Source: an uncultured Oscillospiraceae bacterium (GTDB lineage Bacteria > Bacillota > Clostridia > Oscillospirales > Oscillospiraceae). From it: DNA of 64,000 bases. The position numbers were made by a program, and so were the translations under genes. Each line of letters opens with the position of its first letter. Position 1 is the first letter of the stretch. Shown here piece by piece: positions 57,958-64,000 of this stretch. Below the pieces are notes generated by a model. The model worked only from the letters and a program-made list of their open reading frames with translations. It was not told the origin of the DNA and ran no database searches. The stretch is from contig CANQMO010000011.1 of the NCBI GenBank assembly GCA_947624985.1, forward strand, positions 1 through 64,000, written 5' to 3'.

Positions 57958-58480
57958 GATCAACCCCCAGCAAATCTTCGTGCATTATATCCATACGTCG
58001 AATTATTGCGTCATACAAGTATTGCGGTCGAGCACAAACGATTCGCTCATTGTTATTTCTGACCGACTCAGATATTCTCGTACACAACGATTCAACAATC
58101 GCATCCACTTTTACCTGCATGTTGCCGCTATATGCAAAATCGCTGTGTTTGTCTGCATCCCAAAAAGCAAAAGAAATATCGTCACCATCCCGTACTAACG
58201 CACCAATAATGGGAAGCCGTCCGTCGGAGTAGTCAAGTTGCCCGCGTTCCCCTCGTTGTTGACCGGGAAGAATCACCTGTATCTTGTATTCATCTAATGT
58301 GCGACCGCCAGGTGGATTTGTACAGTTCCATAAATATACGCGCAAATGTAGATTTCTTGGCTGCAAATCTACAAGTAAAGGAAATGATGATATATCACTA
58401 TGCCAAACGATATGATCACCGAGCCCTTCAATGAAGATGGTATTCAGCGCCTGTTTACTTAGTCTTGTGCCCTTCGCCAT
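57947..58480 (-). CDS. unrecognised protein next to the DNA methyltransferases
   Basis: A 177-residue protein (MAKGTRLSKQALNTIF..) with a mixed alpha/beta pattern and a charged C-terminal helix rich in Arg and Asp. No catalytic PD-(D/E)XK, HNH or PLD motif is evident. It overlaps the second methyltransferase gene by 26 bases and the helicase gene by 11, so it is translated with them. Possible roles are target recognition or effector regulation. GGAGGAG eight bases upstream supports the start at 58480. Confidence 0.7.
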   Translation of the reverse strand: MAKGTRLSKQALNTIFIEGLGDHIVWHSDISSFPLLVDLQPRNLHLRVYLWNCTNPPGGRTLDEYKIQVILPGQQRGERGQLDYSDGRLPIIGALVRDGDDISFAFWDADKHSDFAYSGNMQVKVDAIVESLCTRISESVRNNNERIVCARPQYLYDAIIRRMDIMHEDLLGVDHGP

Positions 58481-59324
58481 TACCCACTCCTCCAGCAATA
58501 GAGAGCAGTCGGATGTTTGCCTGTGCTACATATTCCTCTACGACATCAAAGCCGGCAAAATACCTTCCAAGGGAGAGCGCGGCATATCCCGTCGTTCCGC
58601 TCCCCATCCAGGGATCTACTACCAAATCATTCTCAGACGTTGTTGCCTTGATATATTTCTCTGGCAAATACAGTGGCTGCATTGCAGGATGACCGTCTAT
58701 TCGAGAAGAAACTCCGCCGCATATGACGTTTTTGGGTAATGCTCCTAGCGGATTGGGAGATATTCTTTTATTTTTGCGAACGTAGGTATTCCCGTTTGAT
58801 CGAGGTTTATATTCATATGACTCGTATGTCTGTACACTATGAGATTCGTATGGTCTGCGTATTGCATCAAGGTTGATATTCCATTTTGGAGATTTTGAAA
58901 ACCACAAGTTCTGTTCGTATGCATCTTGGCATGCGACGCGAAGACCTGTTGGCACTGGATTTTCCTTGATCCATATTTCAATGTCAACACAATGAAACCC
59001 CCAAGTCTCTTCCATCTCTATTGCGAGTTTTTCTATAATCAAGGATCGTTTAGATGCAAACTTAGCAGAGGCTTTTTCTCTATTTGCCTTAACATTTATG
59101 ACGATAAAACCATCATCACGCAACTTTGTGTAGCCAGCGTCTAAAAAGGGAGCCATTTTCTTAATATATTCAGATGCCCGCCATACACCGTAATCACGTT
59201 CTGCATTTGGATATGGTGGAGAACCATAAATCAGCTTTATGGATTTGTCTGGGAGAAGAAGCATCCCTTTGGAACCATCCATCTGCCGGACGCAGTATTT
59301 GTTTTCACTGATCTCCTGCAACAT
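58455..59324 (-). CDS. SPPY-type DNA methyltransferase (second)
   Basis: A ~289-residue beta-class DNA methyltransferase, with the catalytic GSPPY (34-38) before the SAM-binding motif VVDPWMGSGTTGYA. A Ser in the first position of (S/T)PPY is typical of N4-cytosine enzymes, though some adenine enzymes share it. GAGG nine bases ahead supports the ATG at 59324; an earlier ATG (59357) and a longer frame overlap the first methyltransferase gene. Two adjacent enzymes suggest an asymmetric site with one enzyme per strand. Confidence 0.85.
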   Translation of the reverse strand: MLQEISENKYCVRQMDGSKGMLLLPDKSIKLIYGSPPYPNAERDYGVWRASEYIKKMAPFLDAGYTKLRDDGFIVINVKANREKASAKFASKRSLIIEKLAIEMEETWGFHCVDIEIWIKENPVPTGLRVACQDAYEQNLWFSKSPKWNINLDAIRRPYESHSVQTYESYEYKPRSNGNTYVRKNKRISPNPLGALPKNVICGGVSSRIDGHPAMQPLYLPEKYIKATTSENDLVVDPWMGSGTTGYAALSLGRYFAGFDVVEEYVAQANIRLLSIAGGVGNGEGHKTK

Positions 59325-60231
59325 CTGCGTTAACCTCTTCGTGTAAGCCTTGTTCATAATCCAATCTAAGGGTGGCAAGCTTGCAATACTCTGCATTGGC
59401 ATCAATGCCAATCCATACGCGGTTCAGCCGTTGTGCCACAGCGGCCGTTGTGCCAGAGCCAGAAAAAGGATCAAGGACAACATCGCCTTCGCAACTTCCA
59501 GAAAGAATGAAAAATTCTGCGAGTTTCTCGGGAAAACGTGCCGGGTGTCCGATTCCGTTTTCCTTACAAAGTTTCATAAAATAGTCATTGCTGCTCGTAT
59601 TCGCTATTTCAATCACACTTCCAGGATCGGAGCCACCATTATCAGCCCAAGTCTTTTCGCAATCAAAGTTATGTGTGCTTGGGCGGATATTCTGGTTTCT
59701 ATCACCTTTACCTTTTCCTTGGAGATACTTCTGCATATCTTTGCTGTATGGTTTTCTGATTGGATCCATATTAAATTCCCAAGAATCACCTTTTGCTAGC
59801 CAAAAACAATATTCATGTGATTTCTTCGTTCGACCATAGCCGCCTCTTGAGTACACGTTAGGCGGAGTTGCAGGATTATACCAGATGTAGTCTCGCACAA
59901 GATGAAAGCCAACATCCTTACATAAGTTAAGTAAAAGCTCAAAGACATATAAATGCTGATAGTTACCCACAATTTTGTCGCTGATATTCAAAACGAAACT
60001 GCCGTCGTTCTTAAGAACCCGGTAAATTTCCTTTGCTTTTGGAATAAACCAGTCAATATATTCATCTGGGGGGATTGTCCCATCAACCTCACCGTAATCT
60101 CTTTTATCAGCATACGGAGGTGATGTAAGAACCAAGTCTACGCTCGCATCAGGCATAGTTTTAAGAATGGTCTCACAATCACCGCATATAAATTTATTTA
60201 TAAATGTCTTTAGCGTCCGTTTCTTTCTCAT
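59305..60231 (-). CDS. SPPY-type DNA methyltransferase (first)
   Basis: A 308-residue beta-class DNA methyltransferase. The catalytic TSPPY is at residues 36-40, followed by the motif I LDPFSGSGTTAAVA near the C-terminus, the reverse order that defines the class. As in its neighbour, the SPPY form suggests N4-methylcytosine. It follows the HTH regulator by six bases and overlaps the next methyltransferase gene. The pair shares only general motifs, so they are not recent duplicates. Confidence 0.88.
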   Translation of the reverse strand: MRKKRTLKTFINKFICGDCETILKTMPDASVDLVLTSPPYADKRDYGEVDGTIPPDEYIDWFIPKAKEIYRVLKNDGSFVLNISDKIVGNYQHLYVFELLLNLCKDVGFHLVRDYIWYNPATPPNVYSRGGYGRTKKSHEYCFWLAKGDSWEFNMDPIRKPYSKDMQKYLQGKGKGDRNQNIRPSTHNFDCEKTWADNGGSDPGSVIEIANTSSNDYFMKLCKENGIGHPARFPEKLAEFFILSGSCEGDVVLDPFSGSGTTAAVAQRLNRVWIGIDANAEYCKLATLRLDYEQGLHEEVNADVAGDQ

Positions 60232-60237
60232 TATTAA

Positions 60238-60480
60238 TTATACCTTTTTGTCTTCGTCGTCAGATTGCACTTCGACGTCGAGTGAAACTTCCATGATATC
60301 TGAAATATCGCATTTAAGAGCATCACATATTTTTAGAAGAACATCGGTAGTTAGGTTTTCATTTTTAGAAAGTTTTGCCATGGAAGCTGTACTTATTCCG
60401 GTTGCTTCCCGAAGGTCCTTCCTTTTCATATCTTTATCAATGAGAAGTTTCCAAAGTTTTTTATAGCTGACAGTAGACAT
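60238..60480 (-). CDS. Cro/CI-type controller protein
   Basis: An 80-residue YdaS/HTH_26-type DNA-binding protein (MSTVSYKKLWKLLIDKDMKR, KDLREATGISTASMAKLSKN) heading the methyltransferase operon. It resembles C-proteins or autorepressors that time methyltransferase and nuclease expression in restriction-modification systems. GAGGAGG precedes the start. It is related in fold, though not closely in sequence, to the truncated regulator at 52969. Confidence 0.85.
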   Translation of the reverse strand: MSTVSYKKLWKLLIDKDMKRKDLREATGISTASMAKLSKNENLTTDVLLKICDALKCDISDIMEVSLDVEVQSDDEDKKV

Positions 60481-60554
60481 TCAGAGGCCTCCTCAATATG
60501 TACATGCGCATTTTTGAAATCAAATCGCAAAACAATTCTTTGCAACTGCATAAT

Positions 60555-60583
60555 ATTATATCGGCTTTCTACTTCTATGTCAA
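60555..60583 (-). promoter_or_regulatory. sigma-A promoter of the methyltransferase/SMC operon
   Basis: On the minus strand TTGACA (60583-60578), 17 bp, TATAAT (60560-60555), about 75 nt ahead of the controller gene. Confidence 0.9.
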
Positions 60584-60730
60584 GGCTAGTGGTGAATCAT
60601 CTTAAACGTGCTATATCATATACGGAACTGTATGATTTGCTAAGTTGTAGTAAGAGAAGATCAGAAAATGAAAACTAACGTCAGATAATTGAATGTTCAG
60701 GAATAGAACAAGAGTAGAAACACTCACACA

Positions 60731-60775
60731 ATAATTAAAATCCGGGTTGACAGCGGCTCGGATTTTAATTATAAT
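60731..60775 (+). promoter_or_regulatory. promoter and 14-bp palindromic operator of the XRE-DUF1016 unit
   Basis: TTGACA (60747-60752) and TATAAT (60770-60775) with a 17-bp spacer. A perfect 14-bp inverted repeat, ATAATTAAAATCCG (60731-60744) and its complement (60759-60772), encloses the -35 box and reaches the -10. An XRE protein binding here would block the polymerase, so autorepression is likely. Confidence 0.85.
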
Positions 60776-60805
60776 AGGACTACCATTCTGTAAGGCGGTA
60801 ATGCT

Positions 60806-61159
60806 ATGAAGTTGCTTGGTAGCAGGCTCCGCGCTTTGCGTGAGAGCGTCGGGATGTCGCAGATCAAACTGGCTGAGGAGATCGGCTCTACACAGTCCAG
60901 CATCAATCGCTATGAAAACGGACAGTCTGCCCCTCCGATCCGGTTGATGCGGAAGTATGCGGATTACTTTGATGTGTCTATGGACTACATCTACGGGCGC
61001 TGTGATGATCCGCGAGGCAAGCTATACAGTGCCAAGCCGCCGGTGGCCGCAAGCAACCCGGAATTGCGGAAGTTCATAGATATGTGCTTTGACCCGGAAT
61101 CGCCTATGAATGAGAAGCTCAAGGCTGCGCTGCTTCAAATGTTGGAGGAAAAACCATGA
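60806..61159 (+). CDS. XRE-family transcriptional regulator
   Basis: A 117-residue Cro/CI-type HTH protein: KLLGSRLRALRESVGMSQIKL, then GSTQSSINRYENGQ and a C-terminal helical part. It overlaps the next gene by four bases (ATGA) and probably binds the palindrome over its own promoter. Similar regulators accompany phage-defence and toxin-antitoxin modules. Confidence 0.88.
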   Translation: MKLLGSRLRALRESVGMSQIKLAEEIGSTQSSINRYENGQSAPPIRLMRKYADYFDVSMDYIYGRCDDPRGKLYSAKPPVAASNPELRKFIDMCFDPESPMNEKLKAALLQMLEEKP

Positions 61160-62160
61160 GTGAGGAAATGACACCGAAACTTCAATTTGATGAGATATTA
61201 TCTATTATTGACGGTGCCCGTAATCGTGCGTTAAAGGCCGTCAATGCAGAACTGATCCATATGTATTGGGATATTGGCGCTTACCTCTCCAAACTGTGTG
61301 CAGACTCTTCTTTCGGCGATAAGGTCATTGATGAAGTGGCAGCCTATATTGCAGACCGCGATCCTGAGGTGAAAGGATTTACCCGCCGTGGGTTATACCG
61401 TATGCGCCAGTTTTATGAGACTTACAAGGACGATGAATTTGTGTCACCACTGGTGACACAAATTAGCTGGACGAATCATTTGCAAATAATGTCTGGTTCA
61501 AAGACAGCGGAAGAGCGACATTTCTATATGGCCTTGTGTGCGAAAGAGCGGTATTCCAAGCGCGAGTTAGAGCGCCAGATGGAGAGCGGCTACTATGAGC
61601 GGTATATGCTCTCGGAGCAGAAACCGTTGCCAAAGCTCGTGTCCAAAGATGTTCGACACAGCATTCTGGACACCTATGTGCTTGAATTCTTAGACTTGCC
61701 GAAGGATTATTCTGAACGCAATCTCAGGAAGGCGATTACTAGCAATCTGAAGGACTTTATTCTGGAATTCGGCAAGGATTTCACTTTCATTGGCGAAGAG
61801 TATCGCATACAGGTTGGCGGCGAGGATTACTATATTGACCTTCTCTTTTATAATCGGGCACTGTCCTGTCTGGTTCCGGTTGAACTGAAGATCGGAAAGT
61901 TCAAGCCAGAGCACATCGGCCAAATCAATTTCTATCTGGAAGCATTGGACCGCGATGTGAAAAAGCCCAACGAAAACCCCAGCGTGGGTGTTGTCCTGTG
62001 CGCCGCCAAGGATGATGCAGTTGTGGAGTACGCACTTAGCCGCAGTACGTCCCCTACGCTTGTTTCGAGTTATACAAGGTATTTGCCGGATAAGAAATTG
62101 CTGCAGGACAAGCTACGCGAACTCACGGAGCTTGTGTTAGACGCTGGTGAGGATGCATAA
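61156..62160 (+). CDS. PDDEXK nuclease-domain protein (DUF1016/YhcG)
   Basis: A 334-residue YhcG-type protein. The N-terminal helical DUF1016 domain (FTRRGLYRMRQFYETY, ISWTNHLQIM) is followed by a PD-(D/E)XK nuclease core with DLLFYNR-ALSCLVPVELKIGKFKPEHIGQ. YhcG proteins are frequent in defence islands and resemble type I restriction-related nucleases; their exact action is not settled. Coupled to the XRE gene, it may be a toxin-like nuclease kept silent by the repressor. Confidence 0.85.
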   Translation: MSEEMTPKLQFDEILSIIDGARNRALKAVNAELIHMYWDIGAYLSKLCADSSFGDKVIDEVAAYIADRDPEVKGFTRRGLYRMRQFYETYKDDEFVSPLVTQISWTNHLQIMSGSKTAEERHFYMALCAKERYSKRELERQMESGYYERYMLSEQKPLPKLVSKDVRHSILDTYVLEFLDLPKDYSERNLRKAITSNLKDFILEFGKDFTFIGEEYRIQVGGEDYYIDLLFYNRALSCLVPVELKIGKFKPEHIGQINFYLEALDRDVKKPNENPSVGVVLCAAKDDAVVEYALSRSTSPTLVSSYTRYLPDKKLLQDKLRELTELVLDAGEDA

Positions 62161-62245
62161 AGCCAGAGTTTAAGACCCATGCGCGATAGCGATGACACTT
62201 AAGAAATCCGCATAGTGACTTCCAGATTGAGGGAGAAGCATTGAT

Positions 62246-63376
62246 ATGGATACAATTACAACCAGAACAGTCGGAGCGAGATTTGCGGAGACCGATGAAT
62301 TCATTTTGACAGAAACGCCGAATACAGCCATAGTATTTAAGCCGCAGATACATGAAGGTGGTGTTCGAGGTTCAATTATTCGATATAAAAAAGATAGAAA
62401 TGGGAATAGAGCGGTTCCTGTCTCCGTTGATTTTCGTCGATTAAATGCTGGCGATGGAATAGAAGTTGAACTAAATACGGAAGCGGTTGATAATTTGATT
62501 CGACACGTTCAAGAATTACAAGCGCTCATTGAGGAAGAAGGAGTTCGGCCTGGCACCCACCGATACCGGGTTGCTGATGCCGATGACCTCATTATAACAG
62601 ATCAGAATAAAGCGTGTGTAATTCAAAGACTTCTAGAAGCCAATCTAGGAGAGGAGGTTTGGGGTCAATTAGCGCATAATAATCCTGATATTGCCACTCG
62701 CCTAGCTAACTCAAGGATTCATGAAGAAAGATTAGAAGTCTTACGGACATTTGAAGGGATGCTTCAAGATAATACACTTACTGAGAATGAATGGCAGAAC
62801 TTTTTTGAGGAGAATACCTGGATATTTGGCTATGGTCTTAGATATCAGGTGCTACGAGTGATACAGCCGCAGCCAGATCTTGGAGGAGCTGCCGTAACGG
62901 GAAGAGGAGGTCAGCGAGGAGATTTCTTAACTGCGACAGAGGCAGAAACAAGATTCACTTGTTTAGTAGAAATTAAGACGCCTACAACACTTCTTTTACA
63001 GAGGGAACGCTATAGAAATGGTGTGTGGGGCGCCAGTAAAGAGTTGGCTGGAGCTATTTCACAGGTGCAGGTTAACTGTGCGCAATGGGAGATTGAAGGC
63101 GCTCGAACTGAACAAAACCGCGAGTTGCTTGCGGGTAATTATACGATTTCCCCAAAAGGAATTGTGGTTATTGGAAAGACAAGCGAATTGACTGACTGGA
63201 ATAAACAGAACTCTTTTGAGCGTTTTCGGAGAGAAATACGCAGCCCGGAAATCATTACTTATGATGAACTCTATGAGCGAGCTAGATACATTGTGGGTAT
63301 GCCAGCAGCCCAAAACGCTGCTATTACCAACGTGCCGATGACCGAAATTGCCGACGATGACGACTTGCCCTTCTAA
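62246..63376 (+). CDS. sduA: Shedu-type (DUF4263) antiphage nuclease
   Basis: A 376-residue single-gene Shedu effector. The C-terminal DUF4263 nuclease core shows FFEENTWIFGYGLRYQVL, then GDFLTA..FTCLVEIKTP (PD-(D/E)XK-like D and ExK) and SQVQVNCAQWEIEG. The N-terminal ~150 residues are a variable sensor region. Shedu proteins protect against several phages on their own. GGGAG precedes the start. AT-rich codon use fits horizontal origin. Confidence 0.88.
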   Translation: MDTITTRTVGARFAETDEFILTETPNTAIVFKPQIHEGGVRGSIIRYKKDRNGNRAVPVSVDFRRLNAGDGIEVELNTEAVDNLIRHVQELQALIEEEGVRPGTHRYRVADADDLIITDQNKACVIQRLLEANLGEEVWGQLAHNNPDIATRLANSRIHEERLEVLRTFEGMLQDNTLTENEWQNFFEENTWIFGYGLRYQVLRVIQPQPDLGGAAVTGRGGQRGDFLTATEAETRFTCLVEIKTPTTLLLQRERYRNGVWGASKELAGAISQVQVNCAQWEIEGARTEQNRELLAGNYTISPKGIVVIGKTSELTDWNKQNSFERFRREIRSPEIITYDELYERARYIVGMPAAQNAAITNVPMTEIADDDDLPF

Positions 63377-63446
63377 CAAAATGTCTGAAAGAATTACCCT
63401 TGCGAGTCAGATGATGTCGGTATTAACACAGGGGAGGGGAGGATAA

Positions 63447-64000
63447 ATGAAAGCAGTAATCTATGCCCGGTACTCCTCCGACAATCAGCGGGAAGAGAGC
63501 ATAGAGGGACAGATACGCGAATGCAATGAGTATGCCGAGCGCAACGGGATCACGGTCCTGTGCAGCTATATCGACCGAGCCCTGTCCGCCCGCACCGCCG
63601 ACCGTCCCGACTTCCAGCGTATGATCCGGGACAGCGAAAAGGGTCTGTTCGACGTGGTGCTGGTGTGGAAGCTGGACCGCTTCTCCCGCGACCGCTATGA
63701 CAGCGCACACTACAAGCACATTCTGAAAAAGAACGGCGTCAAGGTGCTGTCCGCCAAGGAGAATATATCCGAGGGGCCGGAGGGTATCATCCTGGAATCC
63801 ATGCTGGAAGGCTACGCGGAGTATTACTCGGCGGAGCTGTCGGAGAAGATCCACCGGGGCCAGAAGGAAAACGCCCTGAAATGCAAGAATAACGGCGGAT
63901 GGCGAGCATTGGGCTATACCGTAGACGCAGACGGCTCCTTTGTGATCGACCCGCTGACCGCGCCGATCGTCAGGGAGATATTCACCCGGTATGCCGACGG
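63447..64000 (+). CDS. large serine recombinase, truncated by the window edge
   Basis: The first ~184 residues of a serine recombinase. The N-terminal resolvase domain has the catalytic Ser in YARYSSDNQREESIEGQ, the conserved WKLDRFSRDRYD and GYAEYYSAELSEK. The recombinase domain starts at YARNNGG-like KNNGGWRALGY. It continues past 64,000. AGGGGAGG precedes the start. Codon use is GC-richer than in the defence genes before it. Proteins of this kind integrate and excise mobile elements, so it may be the integrase of the cargo that begins near 53.17 kb. Confidence 0.92.
   Translation, partial: MKAVIYARYSSDNQREESIEGQIRECNEYAERNGITVLCSYIDRALSARTADRPDFQRMIRDSEKGLFDVVLVWKLDRFSRDRYDSAHYKHILKKNGVKVLSAKENISEGPEGIILESMLEGYAEYYSAELSEKIHRGQKENALKCKNNGGWRALGYTVDADGSFVIDPLTAPIVREIFTRYAD

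Larger units (their letters stand above)
60481..60805. promoter_or_regulatory. intergenic control region of two divergent defence operons
   Basis: An AT-rich 325-nt region with no gene. It holds the leftward promoter (60555-60583), the rightward promoter (60747-60775), a 14-bp perfect inverted repeat over the rightward -35 box, and an ATGTACAT palindrome near 60496. Divergent HTH regulators at both sides imply cross- or autoregulation. Confidence 0.7.

Noticed and set aside
55869-57963. Type III restriction Res subunit
   Set aside because: The helicase lacks a C-terminal PD-(D/E)XK endonuclease and carries an N-terminal PLD domain; the methyltransferases are not Mod-like in size.
53262-60583. 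Canonical Dnd or BREX system
   Set aside because: No DndA/B/C, PglX, PglZ or BrxA/B/C-type genes are present; only the SMC protein resembles DndD.

Overview
The window looks like a chromosome segment of a high-GC, low-copy-repeat Clostridia bacterium, most likely an Oscillospiraceae-type gut Firmicute (Flavonifractor/Lawsonibacter-like). This rests on gene content (ThiT, YceD-L32, Jag, a BceRSAB module, a PotC-PotD fusion, SmpB/tmRNA), strong Shine-Dalgarno sites, and many near-perfect TTGACA-17-TATAAT promoters. It is inference; no 16S rRNA is present.

Backbone, 1-49,085. An acyltransferase and dCMP deaminase, then queH and a TPP-riboswitch-controlled thiT (1.9-3.3 kb). A complete shikimate-to-prephenate operon runs leftward from 10.84 kb to 3.58 kb (aroF, tyrA, aroB, aroA, aroC, chorismate mutase, aroE-aroK fusion, aroQ). 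It is preceded by a 17-residue Phe/Tyr-rich leader peptide and an intrinsic terminator, which is classic amino-acid attenuation. Next come femX-like, TSUP and gamma-carbonic anhydrase genes, secreted 5'-nucleotidase and HtrA, and a spermidine/putrescine ABC operon (potA, potB, potC-potD) behind a ~380 nt structured leader with its own terminator. A large repeat-rich wall-binding protein, rluA, yceD-rpmF-der-plsY-like and rpmH-rnpA-yidD-yidC-jag follow. After these are an MBOAT/AlgJ-like O-acetylation pair, bceRSAB, a lipoprotein serpin, a DUF1002 protein, pgcA, rlmH, a walJ-like gene, murA, a NUDIX hydrolase, a MecA-like adaptor, smpB, cyclophilin and ssrA.

Accessory region, 49,086-64,000. 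Directly after the tmRNA 3' end lies a mobilizable-element segment (Cys-rich VLP-type protein, MobA/MobL relaxase, candidate oriT, DUF3847, small protein) with its own promoter and attenuator-like leader. At about 53.17 kb an HTH regulator gene loses its 5' end and a visibly AT-richer cargo begins. The cargo has two divergent defence modules. Leftward: HTH controller, two SPPY-type DNA methyltransferases, an unrecognised protein, a PLD-nuclease/SF2-helicase fusion, a 65-residue protein, a DndD/Rad50-like SMC ATPase with a CxxC hook, and a small DndE-like protein. Rightward: XRE regulator, a DUF1016/YhcG PD-(D/E)XK nuclease and a Shedu-type DUF4263 nuclease. A large serine recombinase gene starts at 63,447 and runs off the window; it may be the integrase of the cargo.

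Two further signals stand out. A 182-nt multi-hairpin repeat occurs twice (3,358 and 27,935), each copy inserted in a different intrinsic terminator whose whole hairpin is duplicated on both sides. A dense cluster of perfect hairpins lies at 47,252-47,447.
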